Below are positions 23,868-33,077 of a stretch of DNA of 64,000 nt, one piece after another. The DNA comes from Paenibacillus_AR mesotrionivorans (GTDB lineage Bacteria; Bacillota; Bacilli; Paenibacillales; NBRC-103111). The stretch's first letter is position 1. Each line of letters opens with the position of its first letter. The notes below the pieces were generated by a model. That model did not search any database, was not told where the DNA came from, and saw only the letters and a list, made by a program, of their open reading frames with translations. The position numbers and the translations under genes were made by a program. The DNA is taken from positions 1 through 64,000 of the forward strand of contig NZ_JBJURJ010000016.1 of assembly GCF_046098205.1 (NCBI RefSeq). The letters are read 5' to 3'.

Positions 23868-26522
23868 ATGGCTGCCAAACAAGTTGATGGTGTCGGCGTG
23901 AACGGGCGAAATCATAATCCCACTCCCAAACGGCGGGGATCGTTAAAAGTCTTCCTGAGTTATTCTCCGGGCGCAGGCAAGACATTGGCGATGGTGAAAG
24001 CTGGCAACCAGGAGCATAAAGCAGGAAAAAGGGTGCTGGTTGGCTCTGTTCAGCAACAAAACAGTAGGGAGATTCTAACCCTTCTGGAAAACATCGAGTT
24101 TCTGCCGCCGGGAGCCTCTTCAAGAGGGGCAGACAATCAAGAGATCTTCGACCTGGACCGGGCCCTTGCCATCAAACCGGATATCATCCTGCTGGATGAT
24201 CTGGCCTATGTCAATCCTCCGGGATGCAGGCATAAGAAGCGCTACCAGGACGTGGAGGAGCTGCTCCGGGCGGGCATGGATGTGTATACCACCTTGAATG
24301 TGCAGCAGCTGGAAAGCTTGACCGATATGGTCCCATTCACGGACGGTTTTCCGGAAACCAGGAGGATTCCCGACAATGTGCTGGATAATGCGGATTTCGT
24401 GGAGCTGGTGGACATTGAGCCGAAGGAACTGCTTTCCCGGTATCCAAATGGGGAATATGACGAGAAAATTCTGACCCACCTTAGGGAAATTGCGCTTCGG
24501 ATCACGGCATCTCAATTAAGCCGGATCGCCGCACGGCTTCGGATCCAGGGGAACCGGGAGGAATCGGAGGTTAAGGACCATATTCTGGTCTGTTTGTCCG
24601 CCGCAGCCTCCAACAGGAAGGTGATCCGGACAGCGGCGAGGATGGCGGAGGTGTTCCATGCGCGGTTCACGGCGTTGTATGTGGAGACCTCGGAATCCAA
24701 CGAGCTGGCATGGAAGGATAAGACGGAGCTTCGGGATAATCTGCGCCTCGCCGAGCAATTGGGTGCGCAGATTGCAACCGTATACGGGGAAGATGTGCCT
24801 GCGCAAATAGCAGAGTATGCCAGAACCGGCCACGTATCCAAAATCGTCCTGGGACGATCACCGGCCAAGAAACGGGGTTTTTCCAAAGGAAACGTGGTGG
24901 ATAAGCTTATTGCGCTTGCACCTCATGTGGAAACCTATATTATTCCTTATCCGGAGGCTTCCGTCCGCAAAAGGTTATTTCTATATTTGAAGGCACCCCG
25001 GCTGTCCTTGGCTGACGCAGGGAAAACGGCTGCTGTTTTAATCGTATCCACGCTGATCGGATTCTGGTTTCACCGGATGGGCTACCGGGAAGCCAATATC
25101 ATTACCGTCTACATTGTCGGCATTCTGTTATTGGCGACGATGACGCAAGGGCGGATCTACAGCGCCGCGGCCTCTGTTCTGAGTGTGCTGGTGTTCGATT
25201 TTTTCTTCACCGATCCCCGTTATTCCTTCCGGGCTTACGACTCCAACTATCTGGTTACCTTCTTCCTGATGCTGGGGGCCTCCTTCCTGACCAGCACCCT
25301 GACTATGCGGGTGAAGCAGCAGGCCAGGCAAGCCGCCCAGAAGGCATACCGGACGGAGGCGCTCCTGGAGACCAGCCGCAAGCTGCAGCAGGCGCAGGAC
25401 GCTCCAGCCATTATCGAGGAGACCGCCCGCCAGCTGGTGAAGCTGCTGGACCGGACCGTGATTTTTTATACGGCGGAGGATGGGCGGTTGTCACAGCCGA
25501 GGATGTTTACCGGCCAGGAGCCGCCGGAGAGCATGGTTATGTTCACGGACGAGAATGAACGGGCTGTAGCCGACTGGGTGTACAAAAACAATAAACGGGC
25601 AGGGGCAACAACGGATACCTTCTCCGGTGCCCGCTGCATGTATCTGGCTGTACGCGGCGGGGAGACGGTTTTTGCGGTGGTGGCCGTGGTGCTGGATGAG
25701 GGGCAGCCTATTGAGGTATTCGAAAAGAGCCTTATGATCGCCATGCTGGGTGAATGCGGATTAGCGCTGGAGAAAACACGGCTGAATGAGCAGCAGCAGG
25801 AAATCTCCTTGCAGATTCAGCAGGAGCAGCTGCGGGCCAATTTATTGCGCGGCATTTCCCATGACCTGCGGACCCCCTTAACCAGTATTTCGGGCAATGC
25901 GGGCATTCTCATCGGCAATTCCCAGGTTTTGAACGAGGAGCAGAAAAGAAGTCTGTATACCGATATTTACGATGACTCCATTTGGCTGATCCATCTGGTG
26001 GAGAACCTCCTGTCCATAACCCGGATTGAAAACGGAACCCTCAATTTGAACTTTCAGGGCGAGCTGATTGAGGATGTGATTGCGGAGGCTCTGCAGCATG
26101 TGTCCAAGAAAAAGGAGGAGCACCGGATACAGGTTGATCTGGAGGATGAGCTGCTTATGGCCCGGATGGATTCCAGGCTGATTGTGCAGGTGCTGATCAA
26201 TCTCATCGATAATGCGGTAAAGTACACTCAGGACGGCTCCCTGATCCGGATTTCCGCCAAACGGGAGGAGCAGATGATCCGGCTCCAGGTAGCGGATGAC
26301 GGGCCGGGTATTCCGGATGGGGCCAAAGCCCGTTTATTCGATATGTTCTATACGGCGGAGATCAAACGCGGGGACAGCCGCAGGGGGTTGGGTCTGGGCT
26401 TATCCCTGTGCAAATCCATTATTCATGCCCATGACGGCATGATCGGCGTTCAGGATAATTGGCCGAAGGGAAGCGTATTTTATTTTACCCTGCCGGCTGC
26501 GGAGGTGAGTGTCTATGAATAA
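23868..26522 (+). CDS. kdpD: KdpD potassium/turgor sensor histidine kinase
   Basis: 884 residues from ATG 23868 (AGGGA 9 bp before it; upstream in-frame TTG at 23832 has no site). Order: KdpD N-domain (residues about 20-225) with Walker A YSPGAGKT, LLDDLAYVNPPG and VYTTLNVQQLESL; Usp-like domain (240-370) containing FTALY, part of the motif used by staphylococcal KdpD to bind c-di-AMP; four membrane segments (385-490); GAF-like region; HisKA with ISHDLRTPLTS (His near 665) and HATPase with NLIDNAVKYT, DDGPGIP and GLGLGLSL. It phosphorylates KdpE under potassium limitation. Overlaps kdpE by 8 bp. Confidence 0.92.
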   Translation: MAAKQVDGVGVNGRNHNPTPKRRGSLKVFLSYSPGAGKTLAMVKAGNQEHKAGKRVLVGSVQQQNSREILTLLENIEFLPPGASSRGADNQEIFDLDRALAIKPDIILLDDLAYVNPPGCRHKKRYQDVEELLRAGMDVYTTLNVQQLESLTDMVPFTDGFPETRRIPDNVLDNADFVELVDIEPKELLSRYPNGEYDEKILTHLREIALRITASQLSRIAARLRIQGNREESEVKDHILVCLSAAASNRKVIRTAARMAEVFHARFTALYVETSESNELAWKDKTELRDNLRLAEQLGAQIATVYGEDVPAQIAEYARTGHVSKIVLGRSPAKKRGFSKGNVVDKLIALAPHVETYIIPYPEASVRKRLFLYLKAPRLSLADAGKTAAVLIVSTLIGFWFHRMGYREANIITVYIVGILLLATMTQGRIYSAAASVLSVLVFDFFFTDPRYSFRAYDSNYLVTFFLMLGASFLTSTLTMRVKQQARQAAQKAYRTEALLETSRKLQQAQDAPAIIEETARQLVKLLDRTVIFYTAEDGRLSQPRMFTGQEPPESMVMFTDENERAVADWVYKNNKRAGATTDTFSGARCMYLAVRGGETVFAVVAVVLDEGQPIEVFEKSLMIAMLGECGLALEKTRLNEQQQEISLQIQQEQLRANLLRGISHDLRTPLTSISGNAGILIGNSQVLNEEQKRSLYTDIYDDSIWLIHLVENLLSITRIENGTLNLNFQGELIEDVIAEALQHVSKKKEEHRIQVDLEDELLMARMDSRLIVQVLINLIDNAVKYTQDGSLIRISAKREEQMIRLQVADDGPGIPDGAKARLFDMFYTAEIKRGDSRRGLGLGLSLCKSIIHAHDGMIGVQDNWPKGSVFYFTLPAAEVSVYE

Positions 26523-27219
26523 GCCTGTTATTCTGGTGGTGGAGGATGACAGACCCATCAGCAAGCTGATCACAACCACACTGGAGACCCAAGGCTACAA
26601 GTACCTGGAGGCGTCTACGGGGGAAATGACGATTATGGAGGCGGTGTCGCGGCAGCCGGATCTGATGATTCTCGACCTGGGTCTGCCGGATATGGACGGG
26701 GTGGAGATCATCCGGAAGGTGCGGAGCTGGTCCAATCTGCCCATTATTGTCGTGAGTGCGCGCAGTGAGGACCGGGATAAGATTGAAGCCCTTGATGCCG
26801 GAGCGGACGACTATCTGACCAAACCCTTCAGTGTGGAGGAGCTGCTTGCCCGGCTGCGGGTGAGTCTGCGGCGTATTCAGTTTGACCGGGATAAGCTGCA
26901 GAAGGATGCCTCCAGCTTCAACAACGGGAATCTGCGGATTGATTATGCGGCAGGAGTGGTGTACCTGGGCGGCGAGGAAATTCATCTGACCCCCAGCGAA
27001 TATAAGCTGCTATGCCTGTTGGCCAAAAATGTGGGGAAGGTGCTGACCCATAACTATATCCTGCATGAGATTTGGGGGAGCCACCCGTATGATGTGCCCG
27101 CCCTGCGGGTTTTTATGGCGACACTCCGCAAGAAAATTGAAAGCGGTTCGTCCCAGAAGCTGATTCAGACCCATATCGGTATCGGCTACCGGATGCTGCA
27201 GGTCAGTGAGGATGTATGA
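26515..27219 (+). CDS. kdpE: KdpE response regulator
   Basis: 234 residues from ATG 26515 (GGAGGTGA at 26501-26508). Receiver domain with acidic pair ED (VVEDD), phospho-Asp in LMILDLGLPDMDG, and Lys in YLTKPFSVEELLARL; C-terminal OmpR/PhoB winged helix (HLTPSEYKLLCLLAKNVGKVLTH, LRVFMATLRKKIE, IGIGYRM). Overlapping kdpD, it is the partner regulator and should activate kdpFABC downstream via the ATCTTAAT repeats. Confidence 0.93.
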   Translation: MNKPVILVVEDDRPISKLITTTLETQGYKYLEASTGEMTIMEAVSRQPDLMILDLGLPDMDGVEIIRKVRSWSNLPIIVVSARSEDRDKIEALDAGADDYLTKPFSVEELLARLRVSLRRIQFDRDKLQKDASSFNNGNLRIDYAAGVVYLGGEEIHLTPSEYKLLCLLAKNVGKVLTHNYILHEIWGSHPYDVPALRVFMATLRKKIESGSSQKLIQTHIGIGYRMLQVSEDV

Positions 27220-27241
27220 GTCTCTAACATAGTCCATACAC

Positions 27242-27270
27242 AAAACCGTCACGTGAGTGGCGGTTTTTTT
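27242..27270 (+). terminator. Terminator after kdpDE
   Basis: Stem AAAACCGTCAC (27242-27252) / GTGGCGGTTTT (27257-27267) with one G-T pair, loop GTGA and a T run. It follows the kdpE stop codon by about 20 bp, so kdpDE and kdpFABC are separate transcripts. Confidence 0.85.
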
Positions 27271-27280
27271 GCGTTTCGTG

Positions 27281-27300
27281 ATTCTTAAGGCCATCTTTAT
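27281..27300 (+). promoter_or_regulatory. Degenerate third copy of the KdpE-type double box
   Basis: ATTCTTAA at 27281-27288 and ATCTTTAT at 27293-27300 show the same roughly 11-bp phasing and similar bases as the boxes before kdpD and kdpF, with two or three mismatches. It lies before the small membrane protein at 27398. Confidence 0.35.
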
Positions 27301-27397
27301 TCCCCGCGCCAAACCCTAACCCCATGCTTATGGCCACAGTGCTAAGCTGATTTACAAGCAGCAAGATAATGTGAACCGAAGAGAGGAGACTTCCAAA

Positions 27398-27547
27398 ATG
27401 AATGTGCTGCTGCGGGTATCGGGGTTTATCGGTGTGGGGCTGATTGTGCTGAACACGGCCAAAGCCTGCTTGCTTTATATGGACAGGAAAAAGCTGTCCA
27501 GGTTGACGGCAGAGGAGCTTTACGAACAGCGGAACCGGGAGGAATGA
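27398..27547 (+). CDS. 49-residue single-span membrane protein
   Basis: ATG with GAGAGGAG 9 bp upstream. Residues 1-27 (LLRVSGFIGVGLIVLNTAKACLL) form one membrane helix, followed by a basic patch (YMDRKKLSRL) and an acidic tail (TAEELYEQRNREE), predicting an N-out, C-in topology. It lies between kdpE and the kdpF region, with KdpE-like boxes on both sides, so a link to potassium transport is plausible but unproven. Confidence 0.5.
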   Translation: MNVLLRVSGFIGVGLIVLNTAKACLLYMDRKKLSRLTAEELYEQRNREE

Positions 27548-27561
27548 GGATTCTGGGAGGA

Positions 27562-27580
27562 ATCTTAATGCGATCTTAAT
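27562..27580 (+). promoter_or_regulatory. Putative KdpE site before the kdpFABC unit
   Basis: ATCTTAAT at 27562-27569 and 27573-27580, 11 bp apart, with the same linker pattern as before kdpD. It lies about 80 bp before the first small ORF of the unit, with TATCCT-like -10 sequence just downstream, the arrangement of a PhoB-type activated promoter in which the boxes replace the -35. Confidence 0.6.
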
Positions 27581-27659
27581 TCTTGTCGGCATATCCTAAT
27601 CCTTCATTAATGAGAGAAATGGTACGCTTGTTGAAGATCAAACAAAAGGAGCAAACCCT

Positions 27660-27770
27660 ATGATGGATGTATATATGGCGGCTGTATTGGCTGCGGTATT
27701 CGGCTTGTTTTACGCCTTCTCCAGCTGGTGTGAAGCGCTGGTGGACGGTAAGGGGAGGGAAGAGCCATGA
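27660..27770 (+). CDS. 36-residue membrane protein preceding kdpF
   Basis: ATG 27660 with AGGAG 8 bp upstream. MAAVLAAVFGLFYAFSSW is a membrane helix, followed by an acidic/basic tail. It overlaps kdpF by ATGA, so the two are translated together. I have the impression that a similar small ORF precedes kdpF in other Firmicutes, but cannot verify it; possibly a KdpF-like accessory peptide. Confidence 0.6.
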   Translation: MMDVYMAAVLAAVFGLFYAFSSWCEALVDGKGREEP

Positions 27771-27844
27771 CCTTGGTGCTGATTGCCACACTCTTTCTGT
27801 TTCTTTATCTGGTTTATGCATTGATTCACCCGGAGAAATTCTAA
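27767..27844 (+). CDS. kdpF: KdpF small subunit
   Basis: 25 residues, one membrane helix ending LYLVYALIHPEKF, close to the C-terminal LGYLVYALINAEAF pattern of Escherichia coli KdpF. KdpF stabilises the KdpFABC complex. Overlaps the previous ORF by 4 bp and precedes kdpA. Confidence 0.85.
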   Translation: MTLVLIATLFLFLYLVYALIHPEKF

Positions 27845-27868
27845 AGTAAATATGTGGGAGGGCTTGTT

Positions 27869-29545
27869 GTGGGCGTAGTACAAATCATTGCAGTCATTGC
27901 CATTCTCGTGCTTCTGGTGAAGCCGGTAGGGACTTATTTATATCATGTGTTTTCGAACGAAGCCAACGGTACGGACCGGATTTTCGGCGGGGTTGAGCGG
28001 GGAATTTACAGGCTGGTTGGTTTGCGCAGCCGCGAGGGGATGTCCTGGAAGAAATATGCGGTCAGCTTTCTGGCAACCAATCTGGTACTGGTCGCCTTCG
28101 GGTATCTTATCCTGCGGCTGCAGGGGGCGCTTCCCGTGAATCCCAACGGAGCAGGGGGTATGGAGGAAACCCTGAGCTTCAACACGGTCATCAGCTTCAT
28201 CACCAATACGAATCTCCAGCATTACAGCGGAGAATCAGGCCTTACTTATTTATCCCAAATGGCTGTGATCACGATGATGATGTTTACCTCTGCAGCCAGC
28301 GGTTTTTCGGTGGCGGTGGCTTTTGTGAGAGGGATAACCGGAAGACCGAATTTGGGCAACTTCTTCGAGGATTTCGTGAAGGCCCATGTCCGGGTATTTC
28401 TCCCGCTGGCTCTGGTTGTAACCCTTATCCTTGTAGCACTTCAAGTGCCGCAAACGCTGAAGCCGACGCTACAGGTCACCACTCTCGAGGGAACCACCCA
28501 GCAGATTGCCATCGGCCCGGTAGCCTCTTTGGAATCCATCAAACATCTGGGAACCAACGGTGGTGGTTTTTTTGGAGCCAATGCAGCTCACCCCTTCGAG
28601 AATCCGTCTCCTCTGACCAATGTAATCGAGATTTTGTCCATGTGGATGCTGCCGGCGGCGCTTCCCTACATGTACGGGCGGTTTGCCAATAACAGACGCC
28701 AGGGCTGGGGGATTTTCGCTGCGATGATGACGCTGTTCATTGTGCTGCTGTCGCTGAATTTCTATGCGGAAAGCCAGGGTAACCCGGCTATCAATGCCAT
28801 GGGGATTGACGCGTCGCAGGGCAGTATGGAGGGCAAGGAGGTGCGCTTCGGCATTCCGCAGTCCTCTCTGTTCACAACCGTCACCACGGCTGCCACAACA
28901 GGCAGTGTGAACAATATGCATGATACCCAAACTCCTCTGGGTAGCATTACTCCCCTTGCGCTGATGATGCTGAATAATGTGTTCGGCGGCAAAGGTGTGG
29001 GGCTGATCAATATGCTGATGTACGCCATTCTGGCAGTTTTCCTTTGCGGCCTGATGGTGGGCAGGACTCCGGAATTCCTGGGACGCAAAATTGAAGCCCG
29101 GGAAATGAAGCTGATCGCCATCGCCATACTGGTCCATCCGTTTATTATCCTGGCGCCTACAGCATTGTCCTTCCTGACGGATCTGGGTCAGGGCTCTATT
29201 ACCAATCCAGGTTATCACGGGCTGTCCCAGGTGCTGTATGAATTCACCTCCGCTGCAGCCAACAACGGCTCCGGCTTTGAGGGGCTGGCGGATAATACCC
29301 CCTTCTGGAACATCACCACGGGGCTTGTAATGCTGCTGGGACGTTATGTTTCCATCATCGCCATGCTGGCGGTGGCCGGATCCCTGCTCCGCAAGCAGCC
29401 GGTGCCGGAAACCATCGGTACCTTCCGTACCGACAACGGGCTGTTTACCGGGATCCTGATCGGAACGGTGCTTATTATCGGGGCATTGACCTTCCTGCCG
29501 GTGATCGTGCTGGGACCGGTTGCCGAATATCTGACGTTAGGCTAA
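27869..29545 (+). CDS. kdpA: KdpA potassium-binding, channel-like subunit
   Basis: 558 residues from GTG 27869, chosen because GGGAGGG ends 6 bp before it; the GTG at 27854 would overlap its own site. About ten membrane helices. Family segments: GTNGGGFFGANAAHPFENP and SAAANNGSGFEGL, both from the potassium selectivity region, plus NTNLQHYSGE. Length is the family norm (about 560). First large gene of kdpABC; 24 bp before kdpB. Confidence 0.95.
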   Translation: MGVVQIIAVIAILVLLVKPVGTYLYHVFSNEANGTDRIFGGVERGIYRLVGLRSREGMSWKKYAVSFLATNLVLVAFGYLILRLQGALPVNPNGAGGMEETLSFNTVISFITNTNLQHYSGESGLTYLSQMAVITMMMFTSAASGFSVAVAFVRGITGRPNLGNFFEDFVKAHVRVFLPLALVVTLILVALQVPQTLKPTLQVTTLEGTTQQIAIGPVASLESIKHLGTNGGGFFGANAAHPFENPSPLTNVIEILSMWMLPAALPYMYGRFANNRRQGWGIFAAMMTLFIVLLSLNFYAESQGNPAINAMGIDASQGSMEGKEVRFGIPQSSLFTTVTTAATTGSVNNMHDTQTPLGSITPLALMMLNNVFGGKGVGLINMLMYAILAVFLCGLMVGRTPEFLGRKIEAREMKLIAIAILVHPFIILAPTALSFLTDLGQGSITNPGYHGLSQVLYEFTSAAANNGSGFEGLADNTPFWNITTGLVMLLGRYVSIIAMLAVAGSLLRKQPVPETIGTFRTDNGLFTGILIGTVLIIGALTFLPVIVLGPVAEYLTLG

Positions 29546-29569
29546 GCCTAAGAGAGAGGGAGAACATCC

Positions 29570-31603
29570 ATGAGTACGGTACCGAGGAAAAAGCTGTTGA
29601 CAGGACCAATTATCCGCAGTGCGGTGAAGGATAGCTTTGTGAAGCTGAATCCCCTGACCTTAATGAAGAACCCGGTTATGTTTGTAGTGGAAATCGGCAC
29701 CTTTATGGTGCTGCTGATGGTTCTGGCGCCGGGATTATTCGGGGCGGAGGCTTCCAGAGGCTTTAATGTGGCGGTTTTTATCATTCTGCTGTTTACGGTG
29801 TTGTTTGCTAATTTTGCCGAAGCGCTGGCGGAGGGTCGGGGAAAAGCCCAGGCGGATACGCTGAAACGGACCAAGCAGGACATCTCGGCCAACAAGCTGG
29901 TAGGGGATGCCATAAAGACGGTTGCCTCCGCCGAGCTCCGCAAAGGGGATATTGTTATTGTACGCCAAGGGGAAATGATCCCCGGCGACGGAGAGGTGAT
30001 AGAAGGCCTTGCTTCAGTTGACGAATCAGCCATCACCGGAGAATCGGCTCCCGTCATTAAGGAGGCGGGCGGGGATTTCAACTCCGTCACCGGCGGTACA
30101 AGGGTGGTCAGTGACCAGATTAAGGTCAGAATCACCAGTGACCCCGGGGAATCCTTCCTGGACCGGATGATCTCTCTGGTGGAAGGGGCCAAACGGCAAA
30201 AAACACCCAATGAAATCGCCTTGTCCACGCTGCTTATCAGCCTGACCATCATCTTCCTCATTGTGGTGGTCACCTTGCGCCCCATAGCAGCTTATCTGCA
30301 AGTGGACCTGGAAATTCCCGTGCTGATCGCACTGCTGGTATGTCTGATACCCACCACCATTGGAGGGCTGCTCTCCGCCATCGGTATTGCGGGTATGGAC
30401 CGGGTTACCCGGTTCAACGTGCTGGCCATGTCGGGCAAAGCGGTGGAGGCGGCAGGGGATATCAACACGATGATCCTGGACAAAACAGGTACGATCACCT
30501 TTGGCAACCGGATGGCAAGCGAATTTGTGCCTGTAGGCAAGGAAACGGAAGCCGATGTGGCCAGATGGGCCGCCGTCAGCTCCGGCCTGGATGAAACACC
30601 GGAAGGGCGATCGGTCATTGAACTGGTGAAAAAGTTGGGGCACCCGTATGACAGCACCTTGGCGGAAGGCGGAGATTTCATTGAATTCCGTGCGGAAACC
30701 CGCATGAGCGGCATGGACTTGACAGATGGGCGGATGGTCCGCAAGGGCGCCGTCGACTCTGTGAAGCGTTGGGTATTATCCCAGGGCGGCATTATCCCCG
30801 CCGATCTGGACCCAAAGTCCAACGGCATCGCCGGCAAGGGCGGCACCCCTCTTGCGGTGGCGGTGAATGACCGCATATACGGGTTGATTTATCTGAAGGA
30901 TACGGTAAAGCCGGGGATGAAGGAACGGTTTGACGAGCTGCGCCGGATGGGTATTAAGACCATTATGTGTACAGGCGACAATCCTTTGACGGCAGCCACC
31001 ATTGCCGCGGAGGCGGGTGTGGATGAATTTATTGCCGAAAGCACGCCGGAGGACAAGATTGAGGTGATCCGCCGGGAGCAAAAAGAAGGCAAGCTGGTGG
31101 CTATGACCGGCGACGGGACCAACGATGCCCCGGCACTGGCGCAAGCGGATGTGGGCTTGGCCATGAACAGCGGCACCACCGCCGCCAAGGAAGCGGCTAA
31201 TATGGTGGATCTGGATTCCGATCCATCCAAAATCATTGAAGTGGTAGCTATCGGCAAGCAGCTGCTGATGACCCGCGGCGCACTGACCACCTTCAGTATT
31301 GCGAACGATATTGCCAAATATTTTGCCATCATCCCCGCAATGTTCACCCTGGCGATTCCGGAGATCAATGCTCTGAATGTGATGGGTTTGGGTTCCCCGA
31401 GCTCGGCGATTTTGTCGGCGCTGGTGTTTAATGCCATCATTATTCCGCTGCTGATCCCGTTAGCCATGCGGGGAGTGTCCTATAAGCCGATGAGCTCTGT
31501 GAAACTGCTCCGCCGCAACATTTTCGTGTATGGATTGGGCGGCATTCTGGTTCCGTTTATCGGGATTAAGCTTATTGATCTGTTCGTCAACATCTGGATG
31601 TAG
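29570..31603 (+). CDS. kdpB: KdpB P-type ATPase subunit
   Basis: 677 residues, ATG behind GAGGGAGA. P-type ATPase landmarks: actuator loop SAITGESAPV, phosphorylation motif LDKTGTIT with Asp near 304, nucleotide-domain KGAVDS, and hinge MTGDGTNDAPALAQADVGLAM. It hydrolyses ATP to drive potassium import through KdpA. Normal length (about 680). Confidence 0.96.
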   Translation: MSTVPRKKLLTGPIIRSAVKDSFVKLNPLTLMKNPVMFVVEIGTFMVLLMVLAPGLFGAEASRGFNVAVFIILLFTVLFANFAEALAEGRGKAQADTLKRTKQDISANKLVGDAIKTVASAELRKGDIVIVRQGEMIPGDGEVIEGLASVDESAITGESAPVIKEAGGDFNSVTGGTRVVSDQIKVRITSDPGESFLDRMISLVEGAKRQKTPNEIALSTLLISLTIIFLIVVVTLRPIAAYLQVDLEIPVLIALLVCLIPTTIGGLLSAIGIAGMDRVTRFNVLAMSGKAVEAAGDINTMILDKTGTITFGNRMASEFVPVGKETEADVARWAAVSSGLDETPEGRSVIELVKKLGHPYDSTLAEGGDFIEFRAETRMSGMDLTDGRMVRKGAVDSVKRWVLSQGGIIPADLDPKSNGIAGKGGTPLAVAVNDRIYGLIYLKDTVKPGMKERFDELRRMGIKTIMCTGDNPLTAATIAAEAGVDEFIAESTPEDKIEVIRREQKEGKLVAMTGDGTNDAPALAQADVGLAMNSGTTAAKEAANMVDLDSDPSKIIEVVAIGKQLLMTRGALTTFSIANDIAKYFAIIPAMFTLAIPEINALNVMGLGSPSSAILSALVFNAIIIPLLIPLAMRGVSYKPMSSVKLLRRNIFVYGLGGILVPFIGIKLIDLFVNIWM

Positions 31604-31626
31604 GAATAAGGAGTTTAGGGGAGAGG

Positions 31627-32256
31627 ATGACAACAATGGGAAATGCAAAGGCGGATGTTATCAGCCATAATCCGGTATCCAAATCGGCATTTTTGTTCAT
31701 AGTGGTAAGACTGAGCGCCGTATTTATTATTCTGTGCGGTTTGATATATCCGTTGGCCTCGACAGGGCTTGCCCAGGTCTTAATGCCTGGACGGGCAAAC
31801 GGCAGCCTGGTGAGCAACAGCGCAGGCCAGGTTGTGGGCTCCGAGCTGATCGGCCAGCAATTTGAGAATCCGGCCTTGTTCCAAAGCCGTGTCTCCAGCA
31901 TTGAATATAAAGCTGAAGCCTCCGGCTCCAACAACTACGGGCCCTCCAATCCGGATATGCTGCAGCGGACAAGGGATTCCATCGAACAATGGAAAACAGC
32001 CAACCCTGACGTTGCCGTTAGCACGCTGCCCATCGATCTGGTGACCAATTCGGGCTCCGGGCTGGACCCGCATATTACACCGGCATCCGCCAGGGTTCAA
32101 ATTCCGAGAATCAGCGCCTTAACCGGTATTTCCCAAGAGCAGTTGGATCATTTGGTAACCTCCCATACGGAAAGCCGCGATTTGGGGCTGTTCGGGGAGC
32201 CCCGCGTCAATGTATTGAAGCTGAACTTGGAATTGCTGGAGTTGGGAGGTCGTTAA
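31627..32256 (+). CDS. kdpC: KdpC subunit
   Basis: 209 residues. One N-terminal membrane helix (LFIVVRLSAVFIILCGLIYPLAS) followed by the extracytoplasmic KdpC domain (GQQFENPALFQSR, SGSNNYGPSNPDM, VTNSGSGLDPHITPASARVQIPRI). The ATG at 31627 is only 3 bp after GGGGAG and ATG 31636 is 12 bp away, so the start is uncertain by three codons. 1 bp before the next gene. Confidence 0.93.
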   Translation: MTTMGNAKADVISHNPVSKSAFLFIVVRLSAVFIILCGLIYPLASTGLAQVLMPGRANGSLVSNSAGQVVGSELIGQQFENPALFQSRVSSIEYKAEASGSNNYGPSNPDMLQRTRDSIEQWKTANPDVAVSTLPIDLVTNSGSGLDPHITPASARVQIPRISALTGISQEQLDHLVTSHTESRDLGLFGEPRVNVLKLNLELLELGGR

Positions 32257-32257
32257 C

Positions 32258-33073
32258 TTGCCTGTCGCCAATGTGAACGGCACATCCATTTATTATGAAA
32301 TCGAGGGCAGAGGGATGCCTGTTGTGTTTATTCACAGCCATGGAATGACTCATGCCATGTTCAAGCCCCAGATAGATTTTTTTAAGGGACGGTACAAGGT
32401 CATCTCATGTGATCTGCGGGGAAACGGAAAATCCGGCAAGCTCACAGAGCCGCGGCAGGAGATCATTGAGACCCAATGCGCCGATTTGATCATGCTCTTG
32501 AACCAGCTTCATCTGCGGGATGTGGTATTCGTCGGAGTTTCCTATGGCGGATTGCTGGCCCAGCATATTGCCTATTCGTACCCTAATCGGGTGAAAGCGC
32601 TGGTGGTGGCGGACAGCTTCTACCGGGATGATCCGTCGGCTGTGGTCCGGTCCCTGCAAACGGCAGCCGCTTATTGCAGCTGTCTGACCTATTACGCGCC
32701 AAGCGATTGGATTATGCCCTCTGTCCGGCTGTCTTACCGGCGTTGGGAGCAGGCATACCGTGTGATCCGCAGCAGCTTGCTTGAGAAACGGCCGGGTGAG
32801 CTGTATATGCAGAGACTGGCGATGACCGGTGTGGATTACGGGGAGGAGCTGAAGAAAATCGGCCAGCCTGTCCTTTGTCTGGCTTCAGCAGACTCCGGCC
32901 CGAATATGCTGTATATGAAGCAGTTGGCTGCTATGCTGTCCCATGCGCGGCTGGAGCTGCTTCCGGATTCGCTCCCCCCGGGGAATCTGTGCCAGCCGGA
33001 GCTGTTTAACCGGCTTCTGGAGCAGTTTCTGGATTCGCTGGCTGAGGTGCAGGAACGCCGGATGGGAGGCTAA
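32258..33073 (+). CDS. Alpha/beta hydrolase in the kdp unit (TTG start)
   Basis: 271 residues from TTG 32258, with GGGAGGT 7 bp upstream and only 1 bp after kdpC. Alpha/beta hydrolase fold: oxyanion-region VVFIHSHGMTHAMF, CDLRGNGKS, nucleophile elbow GVSYGG (Ser near 98). The expected acid is not obvious, and the C-terminal loop LPPGNLCQPELFN replaces the usual GH-x-x-x-x-E; so catalysis may be altered. Substrate unknown. Tight packing between kdpC and the KdpD-like gene implies co-expression under potassium limitation, which is odd for such an enzyme. Confidence 0.8.
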   Translation: MPVANVNGTSIYYEIEGRGMPVVFIHSHGMTHAMFKPQIDFFKGRYKVISCDLRGNGKSGKLTEPRQEIIETQCADLIMLLNQLHLRDVVFVGVSYGGLLAQHIAYSYPNRVKALVVADSFYRDDPSAVVRSLQTAAAYCSCLTYYAPSDWIMPSVRLSYRRWEQAYRVIRSSLLEKRPGELYMQRLAMTGVDYGEELKKIGQPVLCLASADSGPNMLYMKQLAAMLSHARLELLPDSLPPGNLCQPELFNRLLEQFLDSLAEVQERRMGG

Positions 33074-33077
33074 GCCG

